Positions 45,314 through 54,807 of a DNA stretch of 64,000 nt are shown here, piece after piece. The position numbers were made by a program, and so were the translations under genes. Origin of the DNA: Pseudomonas anguilliseptica (lineage in GTDB: Bacteria; Pseudomonadota; Gammaproteobacteria; Pseudomonadales; Pseudomonadaceae); contig NZ_JAEIOI010000003.1 of NCBI RefSeq assembly GCF_021375795.1, positions 372,001-436,000 on the forward strand, read 5' to 3'. Position 1 is the first letter of the stretch; each line of letters starts with the position of its first letter. The notes beneath the pieces were generated by a model, which had not been told where the DNA came from, did not search any database, and saw nothing but the letters and a program-made list of their open reading frames with translations.

Positions 45314-45886
45314 ATGACTCGACCCACGCGCAAGACCCTGCTCGCCAGCCTGCTGATTCTGCTCTGGGCCGCCGCCATGCTGGCCGCCTACTGGTGGTAT
45401 GAAGCGCGCTACCTGCGCAGCTTTAGTGAGCAGACAGCGCTGTTCTACGGCGAGCAGCTGCGCTTGCCGGATGAGCTGGCCGGCCCCAGGCCGATCCGTC
45501 TGGTGCACTTCTGGGACCCCGCCTGCCCGTGCAATGTCGGCAACCAGCAACACCTGGCCGAGCTGATCGAACGTTTCAGCCCCCAGGACGTGCGCTTTTA
45601 TGCCGTACAAAAACCTGGCAGCAGCGGCCAACTGCCCAGCACCCTGAGTGCCCTGCAACCACTGCCTGAGCTGACGGGCAGTGCGCAGATTCCCGCCAGC
45701 CCGGCGGTGGCGATCTGGGATCGCCAGGGTCAGCTGGCCTACTTCGGCCCCTACAGTGAAGGCGCCGTGTGCACCTCCAGCAACAGCTTTATCGAGCCGA
45801 TTCTGGAGGCGCTGATTGCCGAACGCCCGGTCAACGCCAGTAATACCCTGGCGGTGGGTTGTTTCTGCGACTGGCAGAGTCATTGA
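45314..45886 (+). CDS. DUF6436 membrane-anchored thioredoxin-like protein
   Basis: A 190-residue protein with an N-terminal membrane anchor (LLASLLILLWAAAMLAAYWW) and a periplasmic domain that looks thioredoxin-like: FWDPACPCNVGNQQHL has a C-P-C motif in place of C-x-x-C, and IPASPAVAIWD resembles the cis-Pro loop. Two more cysteines end the chain (VGCFCDWQS). Relatives are classed as DUF6436. ATG 45314 gives the anchor directly. A thiol-redox role is inferred. Confidence 0.8.
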   Translation: MTRPTRKTLLASLLILLWAAAMLAAYWWYEARYLRSFSEQTALFYGEQLRLPDELAGPRPIRLVHFWDPACPCNVGNQQHLAELIERFSPQDVRFYAVQKPGSSGQLPSTLSALQPLPELTGSAQIPASPAVAIWDRQGQLAYFGPYSEGAVCTSSNSFIEPILEALIAERPVNASNTLAVGCFCDWQSH

Positions 45887-46672
45887 CTATTTCAGGCCAT
45901 CCGGCAAAAAGCGCTGAAAGATCTGCTGCGCCTCACCAGTGGTCTGCAACTGCCTGAACTGCTGATCAAACTGTGTGATCAACTGATCGCCACGCGGCGA
46001 GCCCTTGCTAACCAACAGGAAGAACGCCTTGCTGGCCGTCAACGGCAGATGACGCAACTGCTCATGCCCCTGATAGATGCCCAGCGCCAAGCCGCCATAC
46101 AGCGGCTCGATCTCACTGGGAAAAAAGTCGCAACGCTGACGCTGCAGCATGTCCAGATTCTGCTGGATGCTTGGGAAGCGCTTGATCGCCTCGCCCACGC
46201 CATAGGGCTGATAGTTGTAGCCAATCACTCCGCACACCCGGAAGGGCTGCAGGTTTTGCAACAGCGCCGGCAATGGCACGTCGACAAAGCGCTCGGCGGA
46301 ATAAAACAGGCCCAAGCGCGTTTCATACAGCGGCGCGCTGTAATGCGCATAGGCGGCACGCTCGGCGTTGTAGCTGGCATCCCAGGTCAGCTCGCAGCGG
46401 CCCTTCTCGGCAAAGTCCGCCAACGCCTGCTGCACCCGCGCCCAGGTCATATAGTGCACCTCATACTGCAAACCCAGGTGCTCCAGCGCCGTCAGCACCA
46501 GGGTGCTGGCCGAGCCAGTCAAGCGACTACGATCCACCTCGCCATCGACCCGCTGCCAGTAGGTGTAGGGGGGCCACTCGTTGCTGTCGCCCAGGCAGAT
46601 CTGCACCGGCTGCGCGGCCAGACAGGGCAGCCCCAGCAGCACCCACACTCCACTCACGATCACTCGCCACAT
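45887..46672 (-). CDS. Periplasmic solute-binding protein (SBP_bac_3-like)
   Basis: A 261-residue exported protein: signal peptide VIVSGVWVLLGLPCLAA, then QICLGDSNEWPPYTYWQ. The overall pattern is that of family 3 binding proteins and it resembles the orphan at 6862-7659. There are no ABC partners. ATG 46672 is preferred to a GTG two codons upstream because the GAGGTAG site is correctly spaced only for the ATG. Ligand unknown. Confidence 0.83.
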   Translation of the reverse strand: MWRVIVSGVWVLLGLPCLAAQPVQICLGDSNEWPPYTYWQRVDGEVDRSRLTGSASTLVLTALEHLGLQYEVHYMTWARVQQALADFAEKGRCELTWDASYNAERAAYAHYSAPLYETRLGLFYSAERFVDVPLPALLQNLQPFRVCGVIGYNYQPYGVGEAIKRFPSIQQNLDMLQRQRCDFFPSEIEPLYGGLALGIYQGHEQLRHLPLTASKAFFLLVSKGSPRGDQLITQFDQQFRQLQTTGEAQQIFQRFLPDGLK

Positions 46673-46706
46673 AAGCACTACCTCTGGCCTGTGTGGAAAG
46701 GCTAGA

Positions 46707-47759
46707 TCAGTCTGCCGCCGTCATCCCAACAACCGACTGTCGGCGAAAGCCCTGCGGCGTCGCACCCTGCCAGCGGCGGAACGCCCGGTAAAACGGCGAC
46801 AGCTCGGCAAAACCGCAGGCGCGGGCCACTTCACGGATGGCCAGGCCGCTGTCGAGCAACGCCTGCGCACGCTGGCGGCGCACCTCATCGTGCAGTTGGC
46901 GAAAGCTCTGCTGTTGTTCGGCCAGCGCCCGCTGTAAGCCGCTGACGCTGTAACCCAGGGCGGTGGCGCAGCGCGGCAAGTCACATAGCTGCACACCCAG
47001 GTTGACCTCCAGCCAGTAACGCACGCGGTTGAGCAGCTGGTTCTCCTCCAGCTCCCCCAGCTCCAGCTCGGCCTGCGCCCAAAGCACCGTGAACAGCCGT
47101 GGGTTGGCACTGCGCGAGGGCCGGCTGAGCCAGGCGCGCGGGAAGATCAGCGCGTCATGCGCCTGGGCAAAACGCGGCAGCAGGCCGAACAGCCGGCGAT
47201 GCTCACTGAGCCGGCGTGGGGCTGGGTGACGAAACTCCACAGCGTCGAGCGCAAAGCCGCCGTCGTTGACGCTGGCGAGCATCTTCTGCAGCAACAGCGC
47301 CAGGCACTCCATCTGCTGGCGCAACGAGCCGACGCCACGGTAATTGAGGTCGAAGATCAGCCGCGCCTGCTCGCCCTCCAGCTCCAGGCGCGCGGCAAAC
47401 CCGCCGGAAAGGATGTGCTGAAAGCGCACAAAACTCTCCAGCGCCTGGTTCAGGTCGCGGCTGGCCAGCAGCAGGTAACCCACCACATCCATCGGCCGTG
47501 GCTGCATCCGCTCGCCCAGGTGCAGGCCGATATCGTCATCACCGCTGATGCCGGCCAGCGCCTGCCAGAAACGTGGCGCGTTGTCGTGATCCTCACGGGC
47601 ATTGAGCAGCGGCGGCGCCAGCACCACGCCCTGATAGGCCTGGCGATAGGTGTCGGTCGGGTCCAGCCCCAGCGCGGCCAAGGCCTCATAAAGCAGGCGG
47701 CGCAGGGTCGAGGAATGGGTCAGCGCGCTGGCGATGCTGTTGTGCGGATCGTGTTGCAT
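46707..47759 (-). CDS. AraC-family regulator, divergent from the acylase gene
   Basis: A 350-residue AraC regulator with an OruR-type N-terminal domain and a C-terminal double helix-turn-helix (LPRCATALGYSVSGLQRALAEQQQSF and REVARACGFAELSPFYRAFRRW). It is divergent from the hacB-like gene with 115 bp between starts and is therefore the probable regulator. A frame continuing 26 codons upstream has no homology. The effector may be an acyl amide or its product; this is a guess from context. Confidence 0.9.
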   Translation of the reverse strand: MQHDPHNSIASALTHSSTLRRLLYEALAALGLDPTDTYRQAYQGVVLAPPLLNAREDHDNAPRFWQALAGISGDDDIGLHLGERMQPRPMDVVGYLLLASRDLNQALESFVRFQHILSGGFAARLELEGEQARLIFDLNYRGVGSLRQQMECLALLLQKMLASVNDGGFALDAVEFRHPAPRRLSEHRRLFGLLPRFAQAHDALIFPRAWLSRPSRSANPRLFTVLWAQAELELGELEENQLLNRVRYWLEVNLGVQLCDLPRCATALGYSVSGLQRALAEQQQSFRQLHDEVRRQRAQALLDSGLAIREVARACGFAELSPFYRAFRRWQGATPQGFRRQSVVGMTAAD

Positions 47760-47874
47760 AGCGGCCTCTTGGATTGACCAAAGACTTTCATCATTGCCGT
47801 GTTTGGTCAATGCCTGCGCAACCAGCAGTGCGCACAATGGTCAGGCTGATAAAACCTATAACAAGGAAAACCCC

Positions 47875-50250
47875 ATGAAACGCACCCTGACTGCTCTGGC
47901 CCTGATCGTCGCGGCCTCTGCCGCCGGCGCTTACTGGTACATCGACAGCAAGCAGCCGCAACGTGACGGCGAGCTGCAACTGAGCCACCTGCAGGCCGCA
48001 GTCACGGTGGATTACGACGAGCGCGGCGTGCCGCATATCCAGGCGCAGAACGAGGCCGATATGTACCGCGCGCTGGGTTATGTGCATGCCCAGGACCGTC
48101 TGTTTCAGATGGAAATCCTCCGCCGCCTGGCCCGTGGCGAACTGGCCGAAGTGCTCGGCAGCAAGCTGGTCGACACCGACCGCCTGTTCCGCACCCTGGG
48201 CATCCGCGAACACGCCGACCGCTACGCCGCGAAGATGGACATGAATGCCCCGGCCAGCAAAGCGCTGCAGGCTTATCTGGATGGCGTGAACCAGTATCAG
48301 GCCAGCCACCCGGCACCGATCGAGTTCGATGTGCTGGGCATCGAAAAACGCCCGTTCAATGTCGCCGACACTCTCAGCGTCGCCGGCTATATGGCCTACA
48401 GCTTTGCTGCCGCCTTCCGCACCGAGCCGGTGCTGACGCATATCCGCGATCAGCTGGGCGCCGATTACCTCAAGGCCTTTGACCTCGACTGGCACCCGCA
48501 GGGCGTGGTCGGGCAAAACCTCGCCGCTGGCGACTGGCAGGACCTCAACGCCATCGCCGAGCTGAGCCATGCCGCGCTGCTGGATGCCGGCCTGCCGCAG
48601 TTCGAGGGCAGCAACGCCTGGGCGATCTCCGGCAGCCGCACCGCCAGTGGCAAGCCGCTGCTGGCAGGCGACCCGCATATCCGCTTCGCGGTGCCGTCGG
48701 TGTGGTACGAAGCCAACCTGAGTTACCCCGGTTTCAGCCTGTACGGCCATCACCAAGCGCTTAACCCGGTGGCCTCGCTGGGGCATAACCGCGACTTTGC
48801 CTGGAGCATCACCATGTTCCAGAACGACGACCTTGATCTGATCGCCGAGAAAACCAACCCGGACAACCCCAATCAGGTCTGGTATCGCGGTCAGTGGGTC
48901 GAGCTGCAAAGCCGCGAAGAGCTGATCAGCGTCAAGGATGCCGAGCCGGTACGCCTGACCATCCGCCGCTCACCGCACGGTCCGATCATTAACAGCGCCC
49001 TGGGTGAAACCGTCGGCAGCACGCCGATTGCCATGTGGTGGGCCTTCCTGGAAACCGACAATCCGATCCTCGATGGCTTCTATCAGCTCAACCGCGCCGC
49101 CACGCTGGAGCAAGCCCGCGTCGCCGCCGAGCACATCGAAGCGCCGGGGCTGAACGTGGTGTGGGCCAATGCCACGGGCGATATCGGCTGGTGGGCGGCG
49201 GCGAAACTGCCGCGCCGCCCGGCCGGGGTCAACCCGAGCTTTATCCTCGACGGCAGCAACGGCGAGGCGGACAAAGACGGTTACTACCCGTTCAGCGCCA
49301 ACCCGCAGGAAGAGAACCCCGCGCGCGGCTATATCCTCTCCGCCAACTACCAGCCCGTGTCGCCGACTGGCATGGAAGTGCCGGGCTACTACAATCTGGC
49401 CGATCGCGGCCAGCGCCTGGACGAACGCCTGCGCGACGACAGCGTGAAGTGGGACGTGCACAACAGCCAGGCCCTGCAACTGGAGCCCGGCACCGGCTAC
49501 CCGCAACGCCTGCTCGCGCCGCTGGCCGCTGACTTGCGGGCTGCCGCCACTGGCAGCGAAGAGCAGGCGCTGGTCGAGCAGCTGCTGAGCTGGGATGGCC
49601 AGCATCAGATCGATAACACCGCCGCCACATTGTTCAACCAGCTGGTTTACCAGTTGGCGCGCGAAGCCATGGCCGATGAACTGAGCGAAGTCTTCTTCGC
49701 CAACCTGCTGCAAACCCGCGTGCTCGACAGCGCCTTGCCGCGTCTGGCCGCCGATGCCAGCTCGCCCTGGTGGGACAAGCGCGGCAGCGATGCCGTGGAA
49801 AGCCGCGCCGACACCGTCAAGGCCGCCTGGCAGGCCAGCCTCGCCCATCTGCGCAGCACCCTCGGTGACGACAGCGCGAAATGGGCCTGGGGCAGCGCCC
49901 ACACCCTCACCCACAGCCACCCGCTGGGCCAGCAGAAGCCGCTGGATAAACTGTTCAATGTCGGTGCGTTTGCCGCACCGGGCGGCCATGAAACGCCGAA
50001 CAACCTCTCGCAACCGGTCGGCCCGGCGCCCTGGTCGGTGGTGTACGGCCCCTCGACCCGCCGCCTGATCGACCTGGCCGATGCCGGCAGCGCCCTGGGC
50101 ATCAACCCGGTGGGCCAGAGCGGCGTGCTGTTTGATCAGCACTACAAGGACCAGGCCGAACGCTATATTCGAGGTGAGTACGTGCCGATGCACCTGGATG
50201 CCGAGGCGATCAAAGCCAACAGCCGCAGCCAGCTGATCCTGCACCCATAA
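47875..50250 (+). CDS. Penicillin acylase/AHL acylase family N-terminal nucleophile hydrolase (HacB-like)
   Basis: A 791-residue periplasmic precursor with a signal sequence (TALALIVAASAAGAYWY). The autocatalytic cleavage site and N-terminal nucleophile is Ser246 in FEGSNAWAISG, separating alpha and beta subunits. HIRFAVPSVWYEANLSYPG and GHNRDFAWSITMFQNDD are typical beta-subunit segments. Length and neighbours (divergent AraC, SpuH-like gene in the same window) point to HacB of P. aeruginosa, which hydrolyses long-chain acyl-homoserine lactones. Substrate range needs assay. Start at 47875 follows AAGGA. Confidence 0.88.
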   Translation: MKRTLTALALIVAASAAGAYWYIDSKQPQRDGELQLSHLQAAVTVDYDERGVPHIQAQNEADMYRALGYVHAQDRLFQMEILRRLARGELAEVLGSKLVDTDRLFRTLGIREHADRYAAKMDMNAPASKALQAYLDGVNQYQASHPAPIEFDVLGIEKRPFNVADTLSVAGYMAYSFAAAFRTEPVLTHIRDQLGADYLKAFDLDWHPQGVVGQNLAAGDWQDLNAIAELSHAALLDAGLPQFEGSNAWAISGSRTASGKPLLAGDPHIRFAVPSVWYEANLSYPGFSLYGHHQALNPVASLGHNRDFAWSITMFQNDDLDLIAEKTNPDNPNQVWYRGQWVELQSREELISVKDAEPVRLTIRRSPHGPIINSALGETVGSTPIAMWWAFLETDNPILDGFYQLNRAATLEQARVAAEHIEAPGLNVVWANATGDIGWWAAAKLPRRPAGVNPSFILDGSNGEADKDGYYPFSANPQEENPARGYILSANYQPVSPTGMEVPGYYNLADRGQRLDERLRDDSVKWDVHNSQALQLEPGTGYPQRLLAPLAADLRAAATGSEEQALVEQLLSWDGQHQIDNTAATLFNQLVYQLAREAMADELSEVFFANLLQTRVLDSALPRLAADASSPWWDKRGSDAVESRADTVKAAWQASLAHLRSTLGDDSAKWAWGSAHTLTHSHPLGQQKPLDKLFNVGAFAAPGGHETPNNLSQPVGPAPWSVVYGPSTRRLIDLADAGSALGINPVGQSGVLFDQHYKDQAERYIRGEYVPMHLDAEAIKANSRSQLILHP

Positions 50251-50266
50251 GCCAAGGAGAACGGCG

Positions 50267-51751
50267 ATGAAACGTCTGTTACTGCTTTTACTGATCATCC
50301 TGCTCGGCCTGGTGGCCGTGGTGGTCGGCCGCACCCTGCTGCTGCCGGCGGCCGCCTTCAACAGCGAGCCGGTTAGCCTGCCTGAAGGGCTGGATGGCCA
50401 GCGCGCTGCCGAGAGCCTGGCGGCCGCCATTCGCCTGCCGACCCTGTCGCATCAGGTCGGCGCACCGGCCAGCCAACTGGCGGCCAGCAACGCCGCCTTC
50501 GCTGGCCTGCGTGAGTGGCTGGCGCAGCGCTACCCACAGATCACTGCCAACACCGAACCGCTCGCCACCGGCAGCCCAAGCATCCTGCTGCGCTGGCCGG
50601 GCAAGGACAGCCAATTGCCTGCGGTTCTGCTGATGGCGCACCAGGACGTGGTGCCCGTCGCACCCGGCACCGAAGAACTGTGGACTCACCCGCCGTTCTC
50701 CGGGGCGATTGCCGATGGCTTTGTCTGGGGCCGTGGCGCCATCGACAGCAAAGGCTCGATGGTGGCGATTCTTGAAGCGGTGGAAACCCTGATCGCCCAG
50801 GGCTTCCAACCACAATGTGATGTGCTGCTGGCCTTCGGGCACGATGAAGAAATCGGCGGGCACCAGGGCAACCGGCGCATCGCTGCGCAGTTGCAGGAAC
50901 AGGGCAAACGCCTGGCCTGGGTCAGCGATGAAGGCGGCTTTGTGGTGCGCGGACAGATCCCCGGTGTCAGCCAGGATGTCGCCGTGGTTGGTATCGCAGA
51001 AAAGGGCTACGTCAGCCTGACCCTCACCGCCAACGCCCAGGGTGGCCACTCCTCGCAGCCGCCAGCCTTTGCTGAAACCGCCATCGGCCGCTTGAGCCAG
51101 GCCCTGCAACGGGTCGGCGATGCACCCTTCCAGCGCGGCTTCGACGGCCCCACTGGCGACCTGCTGGCCAGCTTTACCCCGGCGCAATCTTTCGGCTACC
51201 GGCTGATCTTCGCCAACCTCTGGCTGTTCGGCCCGCTGGTGGAACAACAACTGGCCGCCTCGCCAGCCGGTGCCGCGCAGCTGCAAACCTCGCTGTCGCC
51301 AACCCTGCTGCGCGCCGGGATCAAGGAAAACGTCCTGCCGCCCAGCGCCCGCGCCACCCTCAACCTGCGCATCCACCCGCGCGACAGCATCGACAGCGTG
51401 GCCGCCCACGTGCGCAATGCCGTAGCGGATGAGCAGATTCAGGTCAAAGTCATGCCCGGTGGGCGCGAGCCCTCGGCGGTATCCGATGTCAGGGGCGAGG
51501 CCTATCAGCAGTTCGCCGAGGTCATCCGCCAGAGCTTTAGCAACACCCTGGTCAGCCCCAACCTCACCGTCGGCGGCACCGACTCGCGTTACTACGAGCC
51601 GCTCACCGACAACGTCTTCCGCTTCAGCCCACTGCTGATGGAGCGCGAAGACCTGCCGCGCATGCACGGCACCAACGAGCGCGTGGCGATCGATACGCTG
51701 GCCAATGCCAGTGGCTTCTACTATCGGCTGTTGCAGAGCCTGGCGGACTGA
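50267..51751 (+). CDS. M20-family peptidase (PM20D1-like N-acyl amino acid hydrolase)
   Basis: A 494-residue zinc hydrolase with an N-terminal membrane anchor (LLLLLLIILLGLVAVVVG). Metal ligands: His in LLMAHQDVVPV, Asp in WGRGAIDSKG, Glu pair in FGHDEEIGG, and a distal site in GTDSRYYE. The closest named relative is the PM20D1 carboxypeptidase, which cleaves or makes N-acyl amino acids. It follows the acylase gene by 16 bp, so the two amidases probably act together on N-acyl compounds in the periplasm. Confidence 0.88.
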   Translation: MKRLLLLLLIILLGLVAVVVGRTLLLPAAAFNSEPVSLPEGLDGQRAAESLAAAIRLPTLSHQVGAPASQLAASNAAFAGLREWLAQRYPQITANTEPLATGSPSILLRWPGKDSQLPAVLLMAHQDVVPVAPGTEELWTHPPFSGAIADGFVWGRGAIDSKGSMVAILEAVETLIAQGFQPQCDVLLAFGHDEEIGGHQGNRRIAAQLQEQGKRLAWVSDEGGFVVRGQIPGVSQDVAVVGIAEKGYVSLTLTANAQGGHSSQPPAFAETAIGRLSQALQRVGDAPFQRGFDGPTGDLLASFTPAQSFGYRLIFANLWLFGPLVEQQLAASPAGAAQLQTSLSPTLLRAGIKENVLPPSARATLNLRIHPRDSIDSVAAHVRNAVADEQIQVKVMPGGREPSAVSDVRGEAYQQFAEVIRQSFSNTLVSPNLTVGGTDSRYYEPLTDNVFRFSPLLMEREDLPRMHGTNERVAIDTLANASGFYYRLLQSLAD

Positions 51752-51850
51752 CTACCAGTGGGCGCACCTCCGCCACATAGCGCCTGGCGACACTGCGCAG
51801 AAGCGCCGCCAGACCAACGAGCAGCGGAACCTATTAGGCCCGCTGCTCAC

Positions 51851-52444
51851 TCAGAATCTGAAGCTCAGCTCTCTTGCCAGATGATCCGCAGCAAATCCCG
51901 GCCGGAAGCGCCCGGCGAAACGGCCTTGTGGATCAATAATTGAGAAGGTCAGCGAATGAGCGACCGTATAGCGATCCGGCTCGGGTGAAACTGCAAACTG
52001 AATACCCAGCCTGCTGGCAAACCAAAGCAATTGTTCCTCGCTGCCCGTCACGCCACGAAATGACGCGTCAAAGTGCCTGACAAACTGCCCCACCCCAGCC
52101 ACCGAGTCGCGCTGCGGATCAACCGAGACAAAGACAAAGGCAATCTCAGCGCCATCGCCCAGCTCGGCTAAACGAGCAGCTAAGCCTGCCATCTGCGTCA
52201 ACCCTGTCGGGCAGATATCCGGGCAGTGCATAAAGCCAAACAACACAATGCTCCAGCGCCCCCGCAAAGACTGATGGGTAAACGCCCCCTGATCAGACTC
52301 AAGCCTGAATGGCGCCAGGCTACGGGGCGCACTCAGCCACTCAATCGCTTGCGGCACAGCCGGACGGGGGACGACAAAAGCGGCTACTGCGCCCAACAGC
52401 AGCCCCAAACCGAGCAGCAACAGAGCCAGTAGCGGCCTACCCAT
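51851..52444 (-). CDS. SCO1/SenC family copper chaperone-like protein
   Basis: A 197-residue membrane-anchored periplasmic protein. The copper motif is C74-P-D-I-C78 and the third ligand is His163 in YTVAHSLTF, so all copper ligands are present. SCO proteins deliver copper to cytochrome oxidase CuA or act as thiol redox factors. No oxidase genes adjoin. The ATG overlaps the stop of the preceding gene by eight bases. Confidence 0.92.
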   Translation of the reverse strand: MGRPLLALLLLGLGLLLGAVAAFVVPRPAVPQAIEWLSAPRSLAPFRLESDQGAFTHQSLRGRWSIVLFGFMHCPDICPTGLTQMAGLAARLAELGDGAEIAFVFVSVDPQRDSVAGVGQFVRHFDASFRGVTGSEEQLLWFASRLGIQFAVSPEPDRYTVAHSLTFSIIDPQGRFAGRFRPGFAADHLARELSFRF

Positions 52445-52838
52445 CGGCCCGCACCCTGCCGCTTGAGTAGAGCAGCCATACCGCCAGCAAGGCGGGCAAT
52501 GTCACGCCGGCAAAATCCTCAAGCAGCGATTCAGGCCCACAGATACCCACCAGCACCTCCCATATGTGGAACAGCGCGTGGGCAACCAACCAGGCTGTCG
52601 GCAGCAACCACAACAGCAGGCGGTGGCGCAGGTAAATCGCACCGTAGATAAACGCGATACCGATCAGCAGGTAGATCATGCCGATGTCGCGCAGGAAGTG
52701 CTGGTTGAAAGGCCCCCGGTCCGGCACACCGGGCACCAGCCAGTACCAGGTCTCAGGCGCCAATGTCATAAAGACGCCATTGCCCATGGCCGCCAGCCCC
52801 AGCAGCGAAGCCAGCACTGTGCTGCGCGCGTTAGACAC
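52437..52838 (-). CDS. Unknown four-helix membrane protein
   Basis: A 133-residue integral membrane protein with four probable helices (TVLASLLGLAAMGNGVFMTL; DIGMIYLLIGIAFIYGAIYL; LLLWLLPTAWLVAHALFHIW; VTLPALLAVWLLYS). I do not recognise the family. GTG at 52838 is chosen because AGGGGG lies five bases upstream; an earlier GTG at 52868 is possible. Eight-base overlaps on both sides couple it to the AhpD-like and SCO1 genes. Confidence 0.8.
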   Translation of the reverse strand: MSNARSTVLASLLGLAAMGNGVFMTLAPETWYWLVPGVPDRGPFNQHFLRDIGMIYLLIGIAFIYGAIYLRHRLLLWLLPTAWLVAHALFHIWEVLVGICGPESLLEDFAGVTLPALLAVWLLYSSGRVRADG

Positions 52839-53409
52839 CCCCGGCCCCCTCAGCCAAAGCAGGCTCACGGGTAGGCGTCAGGAACGACTCATTGACCTGA
52901 ATCCGGCTACAGGCCTTGCCGTAACCCAGAGCGTATTTCAGCGCGGGATAGACCCGGTATGAGCTGATGGCAAAACCAATGGCAATCAGTCCCTTGTCAC
53001 CCCACAGCGCGCGAATCTGCTCACGCAGTTCATCGGCTTCGGGGTTGTGCGCCAACACCTGCTCAGTAAAGCGCACCACCAAGACAAGCTCTGCGGGGAG
53101 GTGCTGCAAATCCCGATCAATCAGTGCGCGTACCAGTGCGGGATCAAGCCCCGCCTCCAGGGCCATGTTGACCACCAGCTGCGTACAGGGCCCGCAATCA
53201 TCCCAGATAATCGCGCGCACTCTTGCGGCATACAGCGGCCCCATGGGCAATTTACCCGCATGCGCAGACATGGTTTGCAAACCCATAAACTTCAGAAACG
53301 CACCCAGGTCAGCCTGCAAAATATCCTGCTGATAACCCACGTCGTAGTTATAACGGCGTTTAAACGCCAGCAGCATTTTATTAAGTGCATAACGAATCAC
53401 TTCAAACAC
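52831..53409 (-). CDS. AhpD/carboxymuconolactone decarboxylase-like protein
   Basis: A 192-residue protein with the peroxidase-type motif Cys72-G-P-Cys75 in WDDCGPCTQLVVNMALEAG, as in AhpD-like alkylhydroperoxidases. The usual following histidine is not obvious, as the motif continues TQLVVN. It has no signal peptide. It is first in the overlapping three-gene set with the membrane protein and SCO1. An oxidative-stress role is inferred from the motif. Confidence 0.85.
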   Translation of the reverse strand: MFEVIRYALNKMLLAFKRRYNYDVGYQQDILQADLGAFLKFMGLQTMSAHAGKLPMGPLYAARVRAIIWDDCGPCTQLVVNMALEAGLDPALVRALIDRDLQHLPAELVLVVRFTEQVLAHNPEADELREQIRALWGDKGLIAIGFAISSYRVYPALKYALGYGKACSRIQVNESFLTPTREPALAEGAGGV

Positions 53410-53484
53410 CTCATTGAGTTGAATTTTGTCTGTGCGTTAAATGAATCACTAAAAGCGAGCAATTAACGCAAGCGGAACTCAGGA

Positions 53485-54648
53485 TCATCGTGCCATTGAA
53501 ATCTCGCGCATCTCCTGAGTGCGCACCGGCTTAAACAAAACAAAGCTGCTCAATAGAAATATCAGGGCACAAATAATCAGCATGGATAAATAACTGCCGC
53601 TTTCAAGCAGCCCCGACGCCAGCAGTGGACCTGTCGCCAAACCCGCAAACGAAACAACGGCCGCTGTTGTTGCCAGTTTTCCACTGGCGTCCAGCCCGGC
53701 AGTCACAGCCAACAAGTAAGACTGCACAGCGGGCCAGGCGATAAACAACATCGCCATTGCCAGCACATAAAGAGCAGGGTGTGCCGCAAAGATCAGCAGC
53801 AACGCTGCAATTGCCGAGATCGCGACGCCGAGTAGCAACCAGGGCAAACGGCCATGGCGTTTGCCAATCATCATCGGTGCCATCGCACCGAGCAGGCCTA
53901 ACAGCCCAGTGGCTGCGATGTAGATACTGACCGGCTCAGCAGCGAGACCCGCTGCCAGCCCAATCAGCCCGACATAAGCCCAGATCGCACTGGCAGCCAC
54001 TTGATAAAGCATGATTGCCAGTAGCAGTAGAAAGGCATGGTGATACTTACCGGAGAACAAGATGCCTGGCTCACTTGAGGCGTTATTGAGCGGGATGTTT
54101 GCCACTAGCAGGACAAACAACAAACTCAACAACGCCAAACCGGCCATCACATAAAAAACGGCATGAGCATTGGTGAAGTTCTCAAGGAGTGGCAACAGAT
54201 AAATAACCAGCGCACCCACACTGAACTGGATAAACAACAAACAGCCAAAAGCCCGGTCAGGGTTGTTCAAACGAGCCAGTACAGCAAAGGCAATACCCAG
54301 GCTAAAACCGCCAAATAAACCGGCCACAAAGCGCCAGCCCTGCATTGCTTCATAGGTATCAATTCGGGCGCTGGCAATATCCATCAATGCCAGCACTGCC
54401 AAACATATAAACACTGCAGGCTGCCAACGAATTCGGCTCACCAGAAAGATTGCAGCCGTAGTGCCGAGCAATCCACCATAACCGTTGAGCGCAATGATCT
54501 GCCCCGCTTCCACATCAGAGAAGCCAATATCGCCGGCGAGCGCATTAACCAAACCCGGCAGAAAATTAATATAGGAAAGTCCGGCCATGGTAATAAATGC
54601 CATGGCCAGGTAGGTAAACAGAGAGTTACCGATGCGTATATTCAACAT
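53485..54648 (-). CDS. MFS transporter (YbfB/YjiJ-like)
   Basis: A 387-residue transporter with about 12 helices. The N-terminal half (MAFITMAGLSYINFLPGLVNALAGDIGFSDVEAGQI) and RFVAGLFGGFSLGIAFAVLARL fit small MFS proteins related to YbfB/YjiJ. The substrate is unknown. It is 75 bp upstream of the AhpD-like gene on the same strand and divergent from a LysR regulator that may control the whole group. Confidence 0.85.
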   Translation of the reverse strand: MLNIRIGNSLFTYLAMAFITMAGLSYINFLPGLVNALAGDIGFSDVEAGQIIALNGYGGLLGTTAAIFLVSRIRWQPAVFICLAVLALMDIASARIDTYEAMQGWRFVAGLFGGFSLGIAFAVLARLNNPDRAFGCLLFIQFSVGALVIYLLPLLENFTNAHAVFYVMAGLALLSLLFVLLVANIPLNNASSEPGILFSGKYHHAFLLLLAIMLYQVAASAIWAYVGLIGLAAGLAAEPVSIYIAATGLLGLLGAMAPMMIGKRHGRLPWLLLGVAISAIAALLLIFAAHPALYVLAMAMLFIAWPAVQSYLLAVTAGLDASGKLATTAAVVSFAGLATGPLLASGLLESGSYLSMLIICALIFLLSSFVLFKPVRTQEMREISMAR

Positions 54649-54807
54649 AGCGCCTCATGAAAGTGAGTTGACTGCCGCTGCTGTTGAATTCTTATGCGGT
54701 ACTTGCCAGATGAACATACGGTCGCCTGCCCTATCAGTCGTGAATACTATTCACGAATGCTCATGCTAGGCTCCGCCCACGGACAAACTGCATGTGCCTA
54801 CTCGCCC

